Assembly: GCA_900769875.1 (NCBI GenBank)
Contig: CAAGII010000069.1
Span: forward strand, 1-64,000
DNA: 64,000 nt
From: Clostridia bacterium
GTDB lineage: Bacteria; Bacillota; Clostridia; Christensenellales; Aristaeellaceae
Direction: 5' to 3'
Position 1 is the first letter of the stretch. Each line of letters starts with the position of its first letter. Shown one piece after another: positions 46,011 through 54,610 of this stretch. The notes below the pieces were generated by a model. It saw nothing but the letters and a program-made list of their open reading frames with translations, did no database searches and was not told where the DNA came from. The translations under genes and the position numbers were made by a program.

Positions 46011-48020
46011 ATGATCTACCATGTCGATGCTGCTGCGGCCTTTTCCGGCGACGGAAGCCGCGCAAGACCCTTTGCGACCATTGGCGAGGCGGCGCAGTGC
46101 GCGGTGGCGGGTGATGAGATTCTCGTTGCTCCCGGCGTGTACCGCGAGGAGGTCAAGCCGCCGCGTGGCGGCACGGACGACGCGCACCGCATTGTCTATC
46201 GCGCTCTTGGCGAGGGCGCGGTCATCACTGGCAGCGAGCCGCTCGCGGACTGGACAGAGATCGAGCCCGGCATCTGGCGCAGCGAGATGGACAACCGCGT
46301 CTTTGGCTCCGACAATCCCTTTGTTGACCCGATTACCGGCGACTGGTACTACGCCGATGCGGAAAAGCCGGCGCACCGCGGTGAAATCTACATGGACGAC
46401 CGCTCCCTGTACGAGGTGTTCAGCATGGACGCGCTGCGCAAGGCGGAGCCCTCGCCGTATTCGTGGGAAAAGGAGCGCTCCGTCCTGTGCTGGTATGCTG
46501 TGGTCGGGGAGGCGGTGACCACCGTGTACGTCCATCTGGATGGGGACAGCCCCCTGCGCCATACCATGGAAGTCAGCGTGCGGCGGCACTGCTTCTATCC
46601 TGAAAGGACGGGCGTGGATTACATCACCCTCTCTGGCTTCACGGTATGCAAGGCTGCGACGCAATGGGCGCCTCCGACCGCGTATCAGGAGGGAATGATC
46701 GGGCCGCACTGGTCCAGGGGCTGGATCATTGAGAAGTGCCACGTTTACGAAAGCAAGTGCGTGGGTATCTCTCTGGGCAAGTACCTGCAGCCTGACAATG
46801 AAAACAAGTGGATGCGCAGCGGCTGGAAGCACGGCACGCAGACGGAGCGCGACGCGATCTGCCAGGCGTGGCGCGAGGGATGGAGCCGCGAGCTCGTTGG
46901 CAGCCATATCGTGCGCGACTGCGATATCCACGACTGCGGACAGGCGGGCATTGCCGGACATCTCGGATGCGTATTCAGCCGCATTGAGCGCAACCACATC
47001 CACCACATCAACACCAAGCAGGAGCTTAACGGCGCGGAGATCGGCGGTATCAAGCTGCACGCGGCCATCGACACGGTGATTGCGGACAACCTCATCCATG
47101 ACTGCACGCGCGGCCTCTGGCTGGACTGGCAGGCGCAGGGCACGCGGGTAACGCGCAACTGCTTCTACGCCAATCAGCCTGTGCCCGGCGCAGAATGCAG
47201 AACGCAGCTGTGCTTTGGCGAGGATATCTTCATTGAGGTCTCCCATGGGCCGACGCTCATCGACCATAACCTGCTGCTCTCCGCCTGCGCCGCGCGCATC
47301 AGTACGCAGGGCATTGCCTTTGCGCACAACCTGATTGCGGGCTCGTTCACCTTTGTGGGCGCGGGGACGAACAACGCGGGTCTGTCCCATCCCGAGTCGG
47401 TGCGCTATACGCCCTACCATGTGCCGCACGACACGGCGATTGCGGGCTTCATGTCCATCCTGCACGGAGACGCGCGGTTTTTGAGCAACATCTTTGTGCA
47501 GCAGCCGGTGCTGCCGGCATGGACAGCCTACATTGCTCAGATCGGCAGGGATCAGATGAACGGCATGAACATGCGTGCCGGCACCGTGCCCTACAGCGGC
47601 TATCCCACGCAGGAGGAGTATGCGCGCATCTTCACCCGCGAGCGGATCGCCGGAGATCGCACGATCTACTACATGCCCCTGCCTGTCTGGTACGAGGGCA
47701 ATGTGTACGTCAACGGAGCCGCTCCCTCGGACGCGGAAAAGCAGCCTGTGACGCTGGACGGCGTATCCTTTGCCGTGCGTGCGGAGGGCGCGCGCCTGAA
47801 GGTTGAAACCGATCTGTTTGATCGCCTTGGCCGCGTCGCCACGCGGCGCATCACCACCGATGTGCTTGGCGTGGCCTTTGAGCCGGAGCAGCGCTTTGAG
47901 CAGCCAGACGGCTCGCCGATTGTGATGGATACCGATATCCGCGGCGACGCACGCTCCGACATGCCCATGCCCGGCCCGTGGGAGCATCCCGGCGATATGA
48001 CGTTTGTTTGGCAGAAGTGA
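46011..48020 (+). CDS. Right-handed beta-helix protein, GH141/polysaccharide-lyase-like
   Basis: 669 residues. I use the ATG at 46011; an in-frame GTG at 46002 is possible. No signal peptide. It opens with the typical frame of these enzymes (GSRARPFATIGEAAQCAVAG, then DEILVAPGVYREEV). The middle (about residues 200-470) has parallel beta-helix rungs: HIVRDCDIHDCGQAGIAG, RIERNHIHHINT, TVIADNLIHDCTRGLWLDW, LIDHNLLLSAC. The Asp- and His-rich turns (IHDCGQ, HHINTKQ) are in the region that carries catalytic residues in GH141-like and lyase families. Firm as a beta-helix carbohydrate-active protein; family GH141 is a best guess. Confidence 0.82.
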   Translation: MIYHVDAAAAFSGDGSRARPFATIGEAAQCAVAGDEILVAPGVYREEVKPPRGGTDDAHRIVYRALGEGAVITGSEPLADWTEIEPGIWRSEMDNRVFGSDNPFVDPITGDWYYADAEKPAHRGEIYMDDRSLYEVFSMDALRKAEPSPYSWEKERSVLCWYAVVGEAVTTVYVHLDGDSPLRHTMEVSVRRHCFYPERTGVDYITLSGFTVCKAATQWAPPTAYQEGMIGPHWSRGWIIEKCHVYESKCVGISLGKYLQPDNENKWMRSGWKHGTQTERDAICQAWREGWSRELVGSHIVRDCDIHDCGQAGIAGHLGCVFSRIERNHIHHINTKQELNGAEIGGIKLHAAIDTVIADNLIHDCTRGLWLDWQAQGTRVTRNCFYANQPVPGAECRTQLCFGEDIFIEVSHGPTLIDHNLLLSACAARISTQGIAFAHNLIAGSFTFVGAGTNNAGLSHPESVRYTPYHVPHDTAIAGFMSILHGDARFLSNIFVQQPVLPAWTAYIAQIGRDQMNGMNMRAGTVPYSGYPTQEEYARIFTRERIAGDRTIYYMPLPVWYEGNVYVNGAAPSDAEKQPVTLDGVSFAVRAEGARLKVETDLFDRLGRVATRRITTDVLGVAFEPEQRFEQPDGSPIVMDTDIRGDARSDMPMPGPWEHPGDMTFVWQK

Positions 48021-48041
48021 ACCGAAAAAGGAGGACACCCC

Positions 48042-49001
48042 ATGAAAATCGCATTGCTTGAGCCCCTGGGCGTATCCGAGACGCTGCTGAATGAGCTTGC
48101 CGCCCCGATCAGGGCGCAGGGACACGAATTTGTGTACTATCGCGACAAGACCACCGATCACGACGAGCTGCGCCGCCGCGCCGCGGGCTGCGAGGTGGTG
48201 ATGATCGCGAACAATCCCTTCCCGGACGACGCGGTCAGAGCCTGCCCGGATTTGAGGCTGCTCAACGTCGCCTTTACCGGTATCGACCATGTGGGACTTG
48301 CCGCCTGCCGTGAGCAGGGGATCACCATCTGCAATGCGGCGAATTACTCCAACCAGACTGTGGCGGAACTGGTCATCGGCATGACGATCTCCCTTCTGCG
48401 CAAGCTGACGGAGTGCAATGACGGCATCCGCCATGGCGGCACCAGCGCGGGTCTGCGCGGCCGTGAAATCGCGGGACGCGTGGTGGGCGTGGCTGGCACG
48501 GGGCGCATTGGGCTGATGGTGGCCAAGCTGTTCCTCGCCTTTGGCGCAAGGGTGATCGCCTCCGATCCTGTGGTCAATCCGCAGGCGGAAGCCATGGGCG
48601 TGACCTATGTGCCGCTGGAGGAGCTGATGGCGCGCAGCGACATCGTGACCATCCACACCCCCAACATTCCCTCGACGCGCGGACTGATCAACGAGCGGAT
48701 GATCCGCCTGATGAAGCCGGACGCCATCTTTATCAACTGCGCCCGCGGCCCGATTGTTTGCAGCCGCGCGCTGGCGGACGCGCTCAATGAGGAGCGCATC
48801 GCGGGTGCGGCGGTGGACGTGTTTGACATGGAGCCGCCCATTCCCGACAGCGAGCCGCTGCTGCATGCAAAGCATACGCTGCTGACGCCGCATGTGGCCT
48901 TCCTGTCCGACGAATCCATGATCCGCCGCGCGCAGATTGCTTTTGACAACGTGCTTTGCTACCTCAGGGGTGAGATGCAGAACGTGTGCGTGATTGAATA
49001 A
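48042..49001 (+). CDS. D-2-hydroxyacid dehydrogenase (NAD-dependent)
   Basis: 319 residues. AAAAAGGAGG lies before the ATG. The NAD site is VVGVAGTGRIGLMVAKLF (residues about 147-164). The catalytic Arg is in INCARGPIV (about 235), the Glu in VDVFDMEPP (about 263) and the His in LTPHVAFLSDES (about 285), all as expected. Substrate-side loop FTGIDHVGLAACREQGI. It reduces a 2-keto acid such as hydroxypyruvate, glyoxylate or a sugar-derived keto acid. With the glycerate kinase at 34225, a route from hydroxypyruvate to 2-phosphoglycerate is plausible. It is the last gene of the block and ends in a strong terminator. Confidence 0.94.
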   Translation: MKIALLEPLGVSETLLNELAAPIRAQGHEFVYYRDKTTDHDELRRRAAGCEVVMIANNPFPDDAVRACPDLRLLNVAFTGIDHVGLAACREQGITICNAANYSNQTVAELVIGMTISLLRKLTECNDGIRHGGTSAGLRGREIAGRVVGVAGTGRIGLMVAKLFLAFGARVIASDPVVNPQAEAMGVTYVPLEELMARSDIVTIHTPNIPSTRGLINERMIRLMKPDAIFINCARGPIVCSRALADALNEERIAGAAVDVFDMEPPIPDSEPLLHAKHTLLTPHVAFLSDESMIRRAQIAFDNVLCYLRGEMQNVCVIE

Positions 49002-49015
49002 CCGCGCAGCGCAGC

Positions 49016-49058
49016 GCGCCCTCCCGCCGATGCGTGTTCATCAGCGGGAGGGCGCTTT
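49016..49058. terminator. Strong terminator at the end of the sugar block
   Basis: GCGCCCTCCCGC (49016-49027) pairs with GCGGGAGGGCGC (49044-49055), followed by TTTGAT. It separates convergent genes and may work for both. Confidence 0.85.
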
Positions 49059-49075
49059 GATCTGCGGATGTGGCG

Positions 49076-49867
49076 TTACAAGGACGTTGTGTCCGACTGA
49101 TGGTCATGCGCAGCGGCTTCGCTGCTGCGTACCTGCTCGATCTGTCCGACGTCCCACAGGATGCATCCGCAGTGCCCGCGGAAGGTTGGGAAGCAGGTGA
49201 TCTTGAGCATGGCGTCCACCTCGGGGCTGTATTCGACGAATTCCAGCGTTTCGCCGCGCAGCGCGGCGCGCTCGTACAGGCGCAGCCATTTGTCGCTCAT
49301 GTTGGAAAACAGGCTGCCGAAGCTTGCGCCGATCAGCCGCTCCAGCGGCATTTTCTCCATGCGCGCAAGCGCGGGGTTGCCGTAGCGGAAAATCCAGTCC
49401 ACGGCGCGCTGCCCGGTGTCAAACACCATCTCGATATCGGCAAAGGCGAAGGGCATGCCGTCGAAGGCCGCGTAATGACGGCGGTATTCCTCCGGGGTGG
49501 CGGGCTCGCCGTCGCGGGCAAAGCGATCCGCCGCGTGCTGGCGCTCCCGCTGCAGGTGGGCGATGATTTCGCTCTTTTTTCTCGCGGCGTACTGCAGCTC
49601 CTCGCCGCCGGTAAGCTTCACGCAGTCGGTCACATCGTCGATGGCGATGGCGGACACAAGGCAGCCGCGGTCGATGCGGATAAAGCCTTCGCCCAGCGCC
49701 AGTGCGATATCCCGTATCGACATACGCGTTTCGTACACCTGACCGCCCGTGACATGGATTTCGACTTGCTTGCCGCAGGCGCGGACATAGACAATGGTGC
49801 TGACGCCCAGCACGATCCTGCGCCGCCTGGATATGAGTGTGAACGTTTGCAGACCCGCCAAATCCAT
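49076..49867 (-). CDS. LytTR DNA-binding regulator with C-terminal PAS-like domain
   Basis: 263 residues from the ATG at 49867; an in-frame GTG at 49879 is the alternative, since AAGGAGG is only 2 bases from the ATG. Residues about 5-95 form a LytTR DNA-binding domain (STIVYVRACGKQVEIHVTGG; FIRIDRGCLVSAIAIDDV). A short basic helix (about 100-120) is followed by a PAS-like domain (DGMPFAFADIEMVFDTGQRA; WIFRYGNPALARME; FRGHCGCILWDVGQIE). There is no receiver domain, so it likely senses a ligand directly. It is divergent from the MATE exporter, with back-to-back promoters, which suggests that it regulates that gene. Confidence 0.85.
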   Translation of the reverse strand: MDLAGLQTFTLISRRRRIVLGVSTIVYVRACGKQVEIHVTGGQVYETRMSIRDIALALGEGFIRIDRGCLVSAIAIDDVTDCVKLTGGEELQYAARKKSEIIAHLQRERQHAADRFARDGEPATPEEYRRHYAAFDGMPFAFADIEMVFDTGQRAVDWIFRYGNPALARMEKMPLERLIGASFGSLFSNMSDKWLRLYERAALRGETLEFVEYSPEVDAMLKITCFPTFRGHCGCILWDVGQIEQVRSSEAAAHDHQSDTTSL

Positions 49868-49895
49868 CGCCTCCTTCACCCGGACAGTTTTTCAT

Positions 49896-49924
49896 ATTAT
49901 AGCGGATGATGGGCTGCCTGTCTA
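49896..49924 (-). promoter_or_regulatory. Promoter of the LytTR-PAS regulator
   Basis: Leftward -35 TAGACA (49919-49924), 17-base spacer, -10 TATAAT (49896-49901), about 30 bases before the start. Confidence 0.65.
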
Positions 49925-50007
49925 CTATGCAAAGACCATTTTGTGCATTTTTGTTTCCGAGCCTCCCGCCTGCCGATGAGAATCTGATGATAAATGGCGG
50001 CATGGTG

Positions 50008-50036
50008 TTGACATCCCGGCACGCGTGCGATATAAT
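50008..50036 (+). promoter_or_regulatory. Consensus sigma-A promoter of the MATE exporter
   Basis: -35 TTGACA (50008-50013), exact 17-base spacer, -10 TATAAT (50031-50036): a full match to consensus, so a strong promoter unless repressed. Confidence 0.88.
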
Positions 50037-50104
50037 CGGAACGTTGTTCATGAACACTGTTTGCGAATGTCCCCCGGCGCACCGCCGGGGCGGAAGGGAG
50101 CGCT

Positions 50105-51484
50105 ATGCTGCGAAAATACTTTGGCTCCGCGTCCTTCTACAAGCAGGCGCTTTGCATCGCCCTGCCTGTGATGGGTCAGAGCCTGATTCAGAACCTTGTG
50201 TCGCTGATTGACAATTTCATGGTCGCGGGACTGGGCGATGTGAAGATGTCGGGCGTAAACATTGCCGGACAGATACTGTTTGTATTCATGGTGCTGCTCA
50301 ACACCGTATGCACAGCCGGCGGCATCTTCATGACGCAGTTCTTCGGCGCGAAGGACGGGCGCGGCATGCGCCAGTCGCTGTGCTTCAAGATTGTGGTGAG
50401 CGGCGCGGCGCTTGTGATCTATCTTGCGGTGTGCATGCTGTTTCCACGCTCGGTGCTGCGGCTGCTGGTGATCGGCAACGCGGAGGCGGACGCGATCCTC
50501 GACGTGGGCGTGCGCTACATTTCGCTGATGGGCTATATCGGGCTGCCCATCGTGATGTCGGGCATCATGGCGTCGTCGCTGCGCGAGGTGGGCGAGGTGA
50601 AGGCGCCGCTGGTCATATCGGTAGCGGCGACGATCATCAACACCTTCCTGAACTGGGTGCTCATCTACGGCAACCTTGGCGCGCCCCGTCTGGAGGTGAC
50701 TGGCGCGGCGTATGCCACCATCATTGCCCGCTGCGCGGAAACGCTGATGTACTTCATGTTCCTGCGCCGCTTCAGGCAGCCCTTTGCCATCCGCCCGGAT
50801 GATCTTGCGCACATTGACTGGAAGCTGTTCCGCACCATTCTCAAGCGCGGCAGCATGATGATCTTCTCGGAAATGGTATGGGTCGTTTCGGAGACGGTCA
50901 CCACCGCGCTGTACAACAGCCGTGGCGGCGCGGACGTGGTCAGCGGCATGTCGGCCAGCTTTGCCATTGCCAACCTGTTCTTTGTGGCGTTCACGGGCAT
51001 CACGACCGCGACGGGCATCATCGTGGGCAAGTCGCTCGGTGCGGGGCGGCTGGATGAGGCGCGCGCTGAAGCGCGCTGGCTGCTGACGGCGTCCATCTTC
51101 TTTGGGGCGGTGATGACCGTACTTGGCCTTGCGGCGATGCTGCTTGTGCCGGTTGTGTTCGCGAGTCTCAGCGCCGCCTCGCAGAGCATCTGCGCGAGCA
51201 TGGTCTTCTGGATGGCGATCTTCATGCCGGTGTGGGTGTATCAGAACGCGCAGTTCGCCATCTCCCGTGCCGGCGGCGACACCATGATGGGCATGCTTGT
51301 GGACGTGATCTGCACCATCGGCATCGCCACGCCGCTGATGTTCTACCTCGCGCTGGGAACGGGCGTTGGCCCGGTGGCGATCTACATTTCCATCAAGCTG
51401 GTGGATTTTGTCAAGGTGCTCATCGCATGGCTCTGGCTGAGAAAGGAACGCTGGGTCAAAAACCTCGCCTCTGTGCGGGGCTGA
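50105..51484 (+). CDS. MATE-family efflux transporter
   Basis: 459 residues with about 12 membrane segments. The start has GGAAGGGAG upstream. The first TM region carries the MATE signs (IALPVMGQSLIQNLVSLIDN; FMVAGLGD), and the second half repeats the pattern (FSEMVWVVSETVTTALYNSR; a GIIVGKSLGAGRLDEARAEA loop). It exports drugs or metabolites in exchange for sodium or protons. The divergent LytTR-PAS gene is a likely regulator. It is followed by a bidirectional terminator. Confidence 0.93.
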   Translation: MLRKYFGSASFYKQALCIALPVMGQSLIQNLVSLIDNFMVAGLGDVKMSGVNIAGQILFVFMVLLNTVCTAGGIFMTQFFGAKDGRGMRQSLCFKIVVSGAALVIYLAVCMLFPRSVLRLLVIGNAEADAILDVGVRYISLMGYIGLPIVMSGIMASSLREVGEVKAPLVISVAATIINTFLNWVLIYGNLGAPRLEVTGAAYATIIARCAETLMYFMFLRRFRQPFAIRPDDLAHIDWKLFRTILKRGSMMIFSEMVWVVSETVTTALYNSRGGADVVSGMSASFAIANLFFVAFTGITTATGIIVGKSLGAGRLDEARAEARWLLTASIFFGAVMTVLGLAAMLLVPVVFASLSAASQSICASMVFWMAIFMPVWVYQNAQFAISRAGGDTMMGMLVDVICTIGIATPLMFYLALGTGVGPVAIYISIKLVDFVKVLIAWLWLRKERWVKNLASVRG

Positions 51485-51521
51485 TCCCGGCGCACGATAC
51501 GGGCGCATGAAAAGCGCATGA

Positions 51522-51560
51522 AAAGCGCGTCCTTGCAGTGTGTTTGCGAGGACGCGCTTT
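51522..51560. terminator. Bidirectional terminator between MATE and lacZ-like genes
   Basis: AAAGCGCGTCCT (51522-51533) pairs with AGGACGCGCTTT (51549-51560). A-rich on the left and T-rich on the right, so it fits both convergent genes. Confidence 0.8.
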
Positions 51561-51582
51561 GTTTGGTGACGGATGCTCCGCG

Positions 51583-54579
51583 TCAGATGGCGCGGAGGAT
51601 GAATTTCAGCTCATACGGCCTGCCGGAGGGATAGCAGTATTGCGTCAGCACCGGCGCGCCCCAGCTGTCATCGCCGCCCACGCCCTTGCGGAAGAGCGCG
51701 ATATCCAGCATCGTGCGGCAGCTGCCCTGCAGCTCGTCCGGATGCCATACGCTCATCAGCTGCTCCGGGGCGTAGGGCTGCACGCTGATCTCCAGCGCAT
51801 CGCCGCTGATCTCCACGCCGTGCCCGTCGTCGCCCGTCAGGCGCAGCACGCGCACGCCGCGGCGGTTGCCGCTCTCCTGCGGCTTGGCGTAGCGTGTCCA
51901 GCCCTTGTCCGCATCATAGTGATGCCAGGCGAGATACGCGCTCTCGCAGCGATCCACATAGCTATCGTCGGGGCCATAGCCGAGGTAGCTCACATGCTGA
52001 AGCCTTGCATCCATCGGGAAGGAGAGCCCCAGCGCGGGCAGATCGGGCTGATCCTTCACGCCGGGCCAGCGCAGTGTGATCTCCACGCCGTCCTGAAGCG
52101 CCGTATAGGTCACGGGCACCTCAACCCCCGTGAGGATGGGAGAAACGAGCGTGGTGGTCACGCTTGCGCCCTCCACGCGGCAATGCTCCACATAGCTGCA
52201 CTTGCTCATGGCCAGCCACACGCCCTGACGCATGGCGTCGCGGTTGCCGCGGTCGTTGTCCGTGGGCGCGCGGAACAGGGAAAGCTGGGGCGCGTGCAGC
52301 AGCGTTTCCGCACCGGATGCGTCGCGGAAGGAAATCATGCCCTCGCCGCGCGCAATCAGCGCGCCGTAGCCCCTGCCGCGCATGCCCACGTTGACATCAC
52401 AGGGAATCAGCGCCTCGGGCAGCGGCGATACGGGCGCGGCTTCCCGCTTGCCAAGGATGGTCTGCCCCACGCTCAGCACCGTGCCGACGGGCAGGAGTCC
52501 CGGCTGCGCCGTTTCAAGCAGCACGGTCAGTACGGCTTCGCCGCATGCGCAGGCACGGAACGGCAGCGCGATATGCACGCTTTCGCCGGGCTGCACGTCG
52601 GGCAGCGGCAGAAGCCCCGCGCATGCCTCCGCGCCGTCAATCAGCTGCGACCAGCGCAGCGCCATGCCATGCAGCGCGGCGTGCTGGCGGCGGCTGCGCA
52701 CGGTCACGCCATGTGCGTCCGGGGTCAGATCGACCTCGCGGAAAAGCTGGCGGATTTCCTGCACCTTGGGGGTGATGGTGCGGTCGCCCAGCAGAATGCC
52801 GTTGGTGTTGAAGTGCCAGTCGGTGGGCTTGTCGCCAAAGTCGCCGCCGTAGGCGAGGCGGGTTTCGCCGTTGGGCGCCTTCACGCGCAGCGCCTGATCC
52901 ACATAGTCCCAGATAAAGCCGCCCTGATACATGGGGTAGCGATCCTCCAGCGCGGTGTACAGGCTCATGCCGCCGCAGCTGTTGCCCATGGCGTGGGTGT
53001 ACTCGCAGTTGATGAAGGGCTTGTCGGGATTGGAGAGCAGGTACTTTTCGATATCGGCGGGCTTCATATACATGTGGCTGCACACATCGGTGGTGTCCGG
53101 ATATCGGCGGTCGTTGGTCACGCCCTCGTAATGCACAAGACGCGTGCTGTCGCGCTTGCGGAACATTTCGCTGAGCAGGTAGATGTCCCGCCCGCCGAAG
53201 GACTCGTTGCCGCAGCTCCACAAAAGCACGCAGGCGTGATTCTTGTCGCGCTCCTGCATGGCGCGTCCGCGCGCGAGCACCGCCTCCAGCCACTCCGGCT
53301 TATCGCCGGGCACGCACAGGCGCGCGGCCAGCTCGCGGTCGTGCATCAGGCTGGCCCATGTGCCGTGGGTTTCCAGATTGGTTTCATCAATCACATACAG
53401 GCCGTACCGGTCGCACAGGCGGTAGAACAGCGAGGTGTTCGGATAGTGTGAGGTGCGCACGGCGTTGACGTTCATGGCCTTCATGTCCGCGATGTCGCGT
53501 GTAATCAGCGCTTCGGTCATCACGCGGCCGCGATCGCAGTCAAACTCGTGCCGGTTCACGCCGTGGAACACCACGCGCTTACCGTTGAGGCACATCACGC
53601 GGTCGATCATCTCAAACTGGCGGAAGCCGACCATGGTGCGGCTGACCTCCGTCTCGCGTCCGTTCTCATCCAGCAGGATCACGCTCAGGCGGTACAGCGT
53701 GGGCGATTCGGCAGACCAGAGCGAAACGCCGCGGATCTCCTCTCGCAGCTTCAGGCTTTCCGAGGCAGGCAGCGTTTTGTCCATCATCAGGCTTCCGCAC
53801 GGCGCATGCAGCGTCACGCGCACCTGCCCCGAGGGACGCGCCAGCTTCAAATCCGCCTCCAGAAACGCGCGGGTGTAGCCGTCCTCAAGCGGGGTGCGCA
53901 CGAACAGGTCGTCAAGATGCACCGGAGGCTCGAGCGTCAGCGTCACGCTGCGATGCAACCCCGAGAAGCGCCAGAAGTCCTGATCCTCCAGCCACGAGCC
54001 GGTGCAGCGCTTGAACACGCGCATCGCGAGACGGTTCTCTCCGGCGTGGAGCGCGCTTGTTACATCAAAGCTGTGGGGCGTGAAGCTGTCCTCGCTGTAG
54101 CCGATGAACGTACCGTTCATCCACACCGCGACAGCCGCCTCCGCGCCGCCAAGGGTCAGCACCGCGCGAGCGCAGGCAAGCTCCTCCTGCGTCAGCGTGA
54201 AGGTACGCGCCGCCGTGACCGTCGGGTTATAGGTTCGGGATACCTGCGGCGGAGTCAGCTGCTCGTGCCCGTCCCACGGGTACTGCACGTTGACATAATG
54301 CGGCGGATCCCACGCGGGGTATTGAAGCTGAAACTCGCCCGGCACGGTGATGGGTACAAGGGGCATGCCGGTCGCGTCGCCCGTGAGCAGCGCGTCGCAG
54401 GCGCCGTCCGGGTTCATGGCCAGATGCGCCAGCCACTGCCCGTCAAGGCAACGCACAAGGCTGGAGCTTCCGCTGTCCGCCTCCAGGGTGGAGGCGTAGA
54501 TTTCATGATCGGATACGGGCGGCAGCGTTCCAACGGCAAACACCGTGGGATCGTGCAGCCAGTTCACGTCAAACACCAT
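51583..54579 (-). CDS. lacZ: GH2 beta-galactosidase, LacZ type
   Basis: 998 residues. The ATG at 54579 follows GGAGG; frame open upstream overlaps the GH3 gene and is ignored. No signal peptide, so cytoplasmic. LacZ-type order: sugar-binding jelly roll (FSGLHRSVTL; WMNGTFIGYSEDSFTP), Ig domain, barrel (VFHGVNRHEFDCDRGRVMTE), acid/base Glu in LLWSCGNESFGG, nucleophile Glu in FINCEYTHAMGNS, second Ig domain, and the C-terminal beta-sandwich (Bgal small) with LGYGPDDSYVDRCESAYLA. It hydrolyses beta-galactosides such as lactose. It is the last gene of a minus-strand set whose other glycosidase is a GH3 enzyme. Confidence 0.95.
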   Translation of the reverse strand: MVFDVNWLHDPTVFAVGTLPPVSDHEIYASTLEADSGSSSLVRCLDGQWLAHLAMNPDGACDALLTGDATGMPLVPITVPGEFQLQYPAWDPPHYVNVQYPWDGHEQLTPPQVSRTYNPTVTAARTFTLTQEELACARAVLTLGGAEAAVAVWMNGTFIGYSEDSFTPHSFDVTSALHAGENRLAMRVFKRCTGSWLEDQDFWRFSGLHRSVTLTLEPPVHLDDLFVRTPLEDGYTRAFLEADLKLARPSGQVRVTLHAPCGSLMMDKTLPASESLKLREEIRGVSLWSAESPTLYRLSVILLDENGRETEVSRTMVGFRQFEMIDRVMCLNGKRVVFHGVNRHEFDCDRGRVMTEALITRDIADMKAMNVNAVRTSHYPNTSLFYRLCDRYGLYVIDETNLETHGTWASLMHDRELAARLCVPGDKPEWLEAVLARGRAMQERDKNHACVLLWSCGNESFGGRDIYLLSEMFRKRDSTRLVHYEGVTNDRRYPDTTDVCSHMYMKPADIEKYLLSNPDKPFINCEYTHAMGNSCGGMSLYTALEDRYPMYQGGFIWDYVDQALRVKAPNGETRLAYGGDFGDKPTDWHFNTNGILLGDRTITPKVQEIRQLFREVDLTPDAHGVTVRSRRQHAALHGMALRWSQLIDGAEACAGLLPLPDVQPGESVHIALPFRACACGEAVLTVLLETAQPGLLPVGTVLSVGQTILGKREAAPVSPLPEALIPCDVNVGMRGRGYGALIARGEGMISFRDASGAETLLHAPQLSLFRAPTDNDRGNRDAMRQGVWLAMSKCSYVEHCRVEGASVTTTLVSPILTGVEVPVTYTALQDGVEITLRWPGVKDQPDLPALGLSFPMDARLQHVSYLGYGPDDSYVDRCESAYLAWHHYDADKGWTRYAKPQESGNRRGVRVLRLTGDDGHGVEISGDALEISVQPYAPEQLMSVWHPDELQGSCRTMLDIALFRKGVGGDDSWGAPVLTQYCYPSGRPYELKFILRAI

Positions 54580-54610
54580 GGATGCTTCCTCCGTTTTCGA
54601 TGGTATGGTA

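Noticed and set aside
44778..48893. A 1371-codon open frame on the minus strand, and similar very long antisense frames at 1706-4519, 21509-25435 and 54545-57247
   Set aside because: Each lies exactly opposite a well-supported gene with clear domains, is rich in Arg/His/Gln/Ala, and has no ribosome site or recognisable motif. GC-rich codon use produces such shadows.
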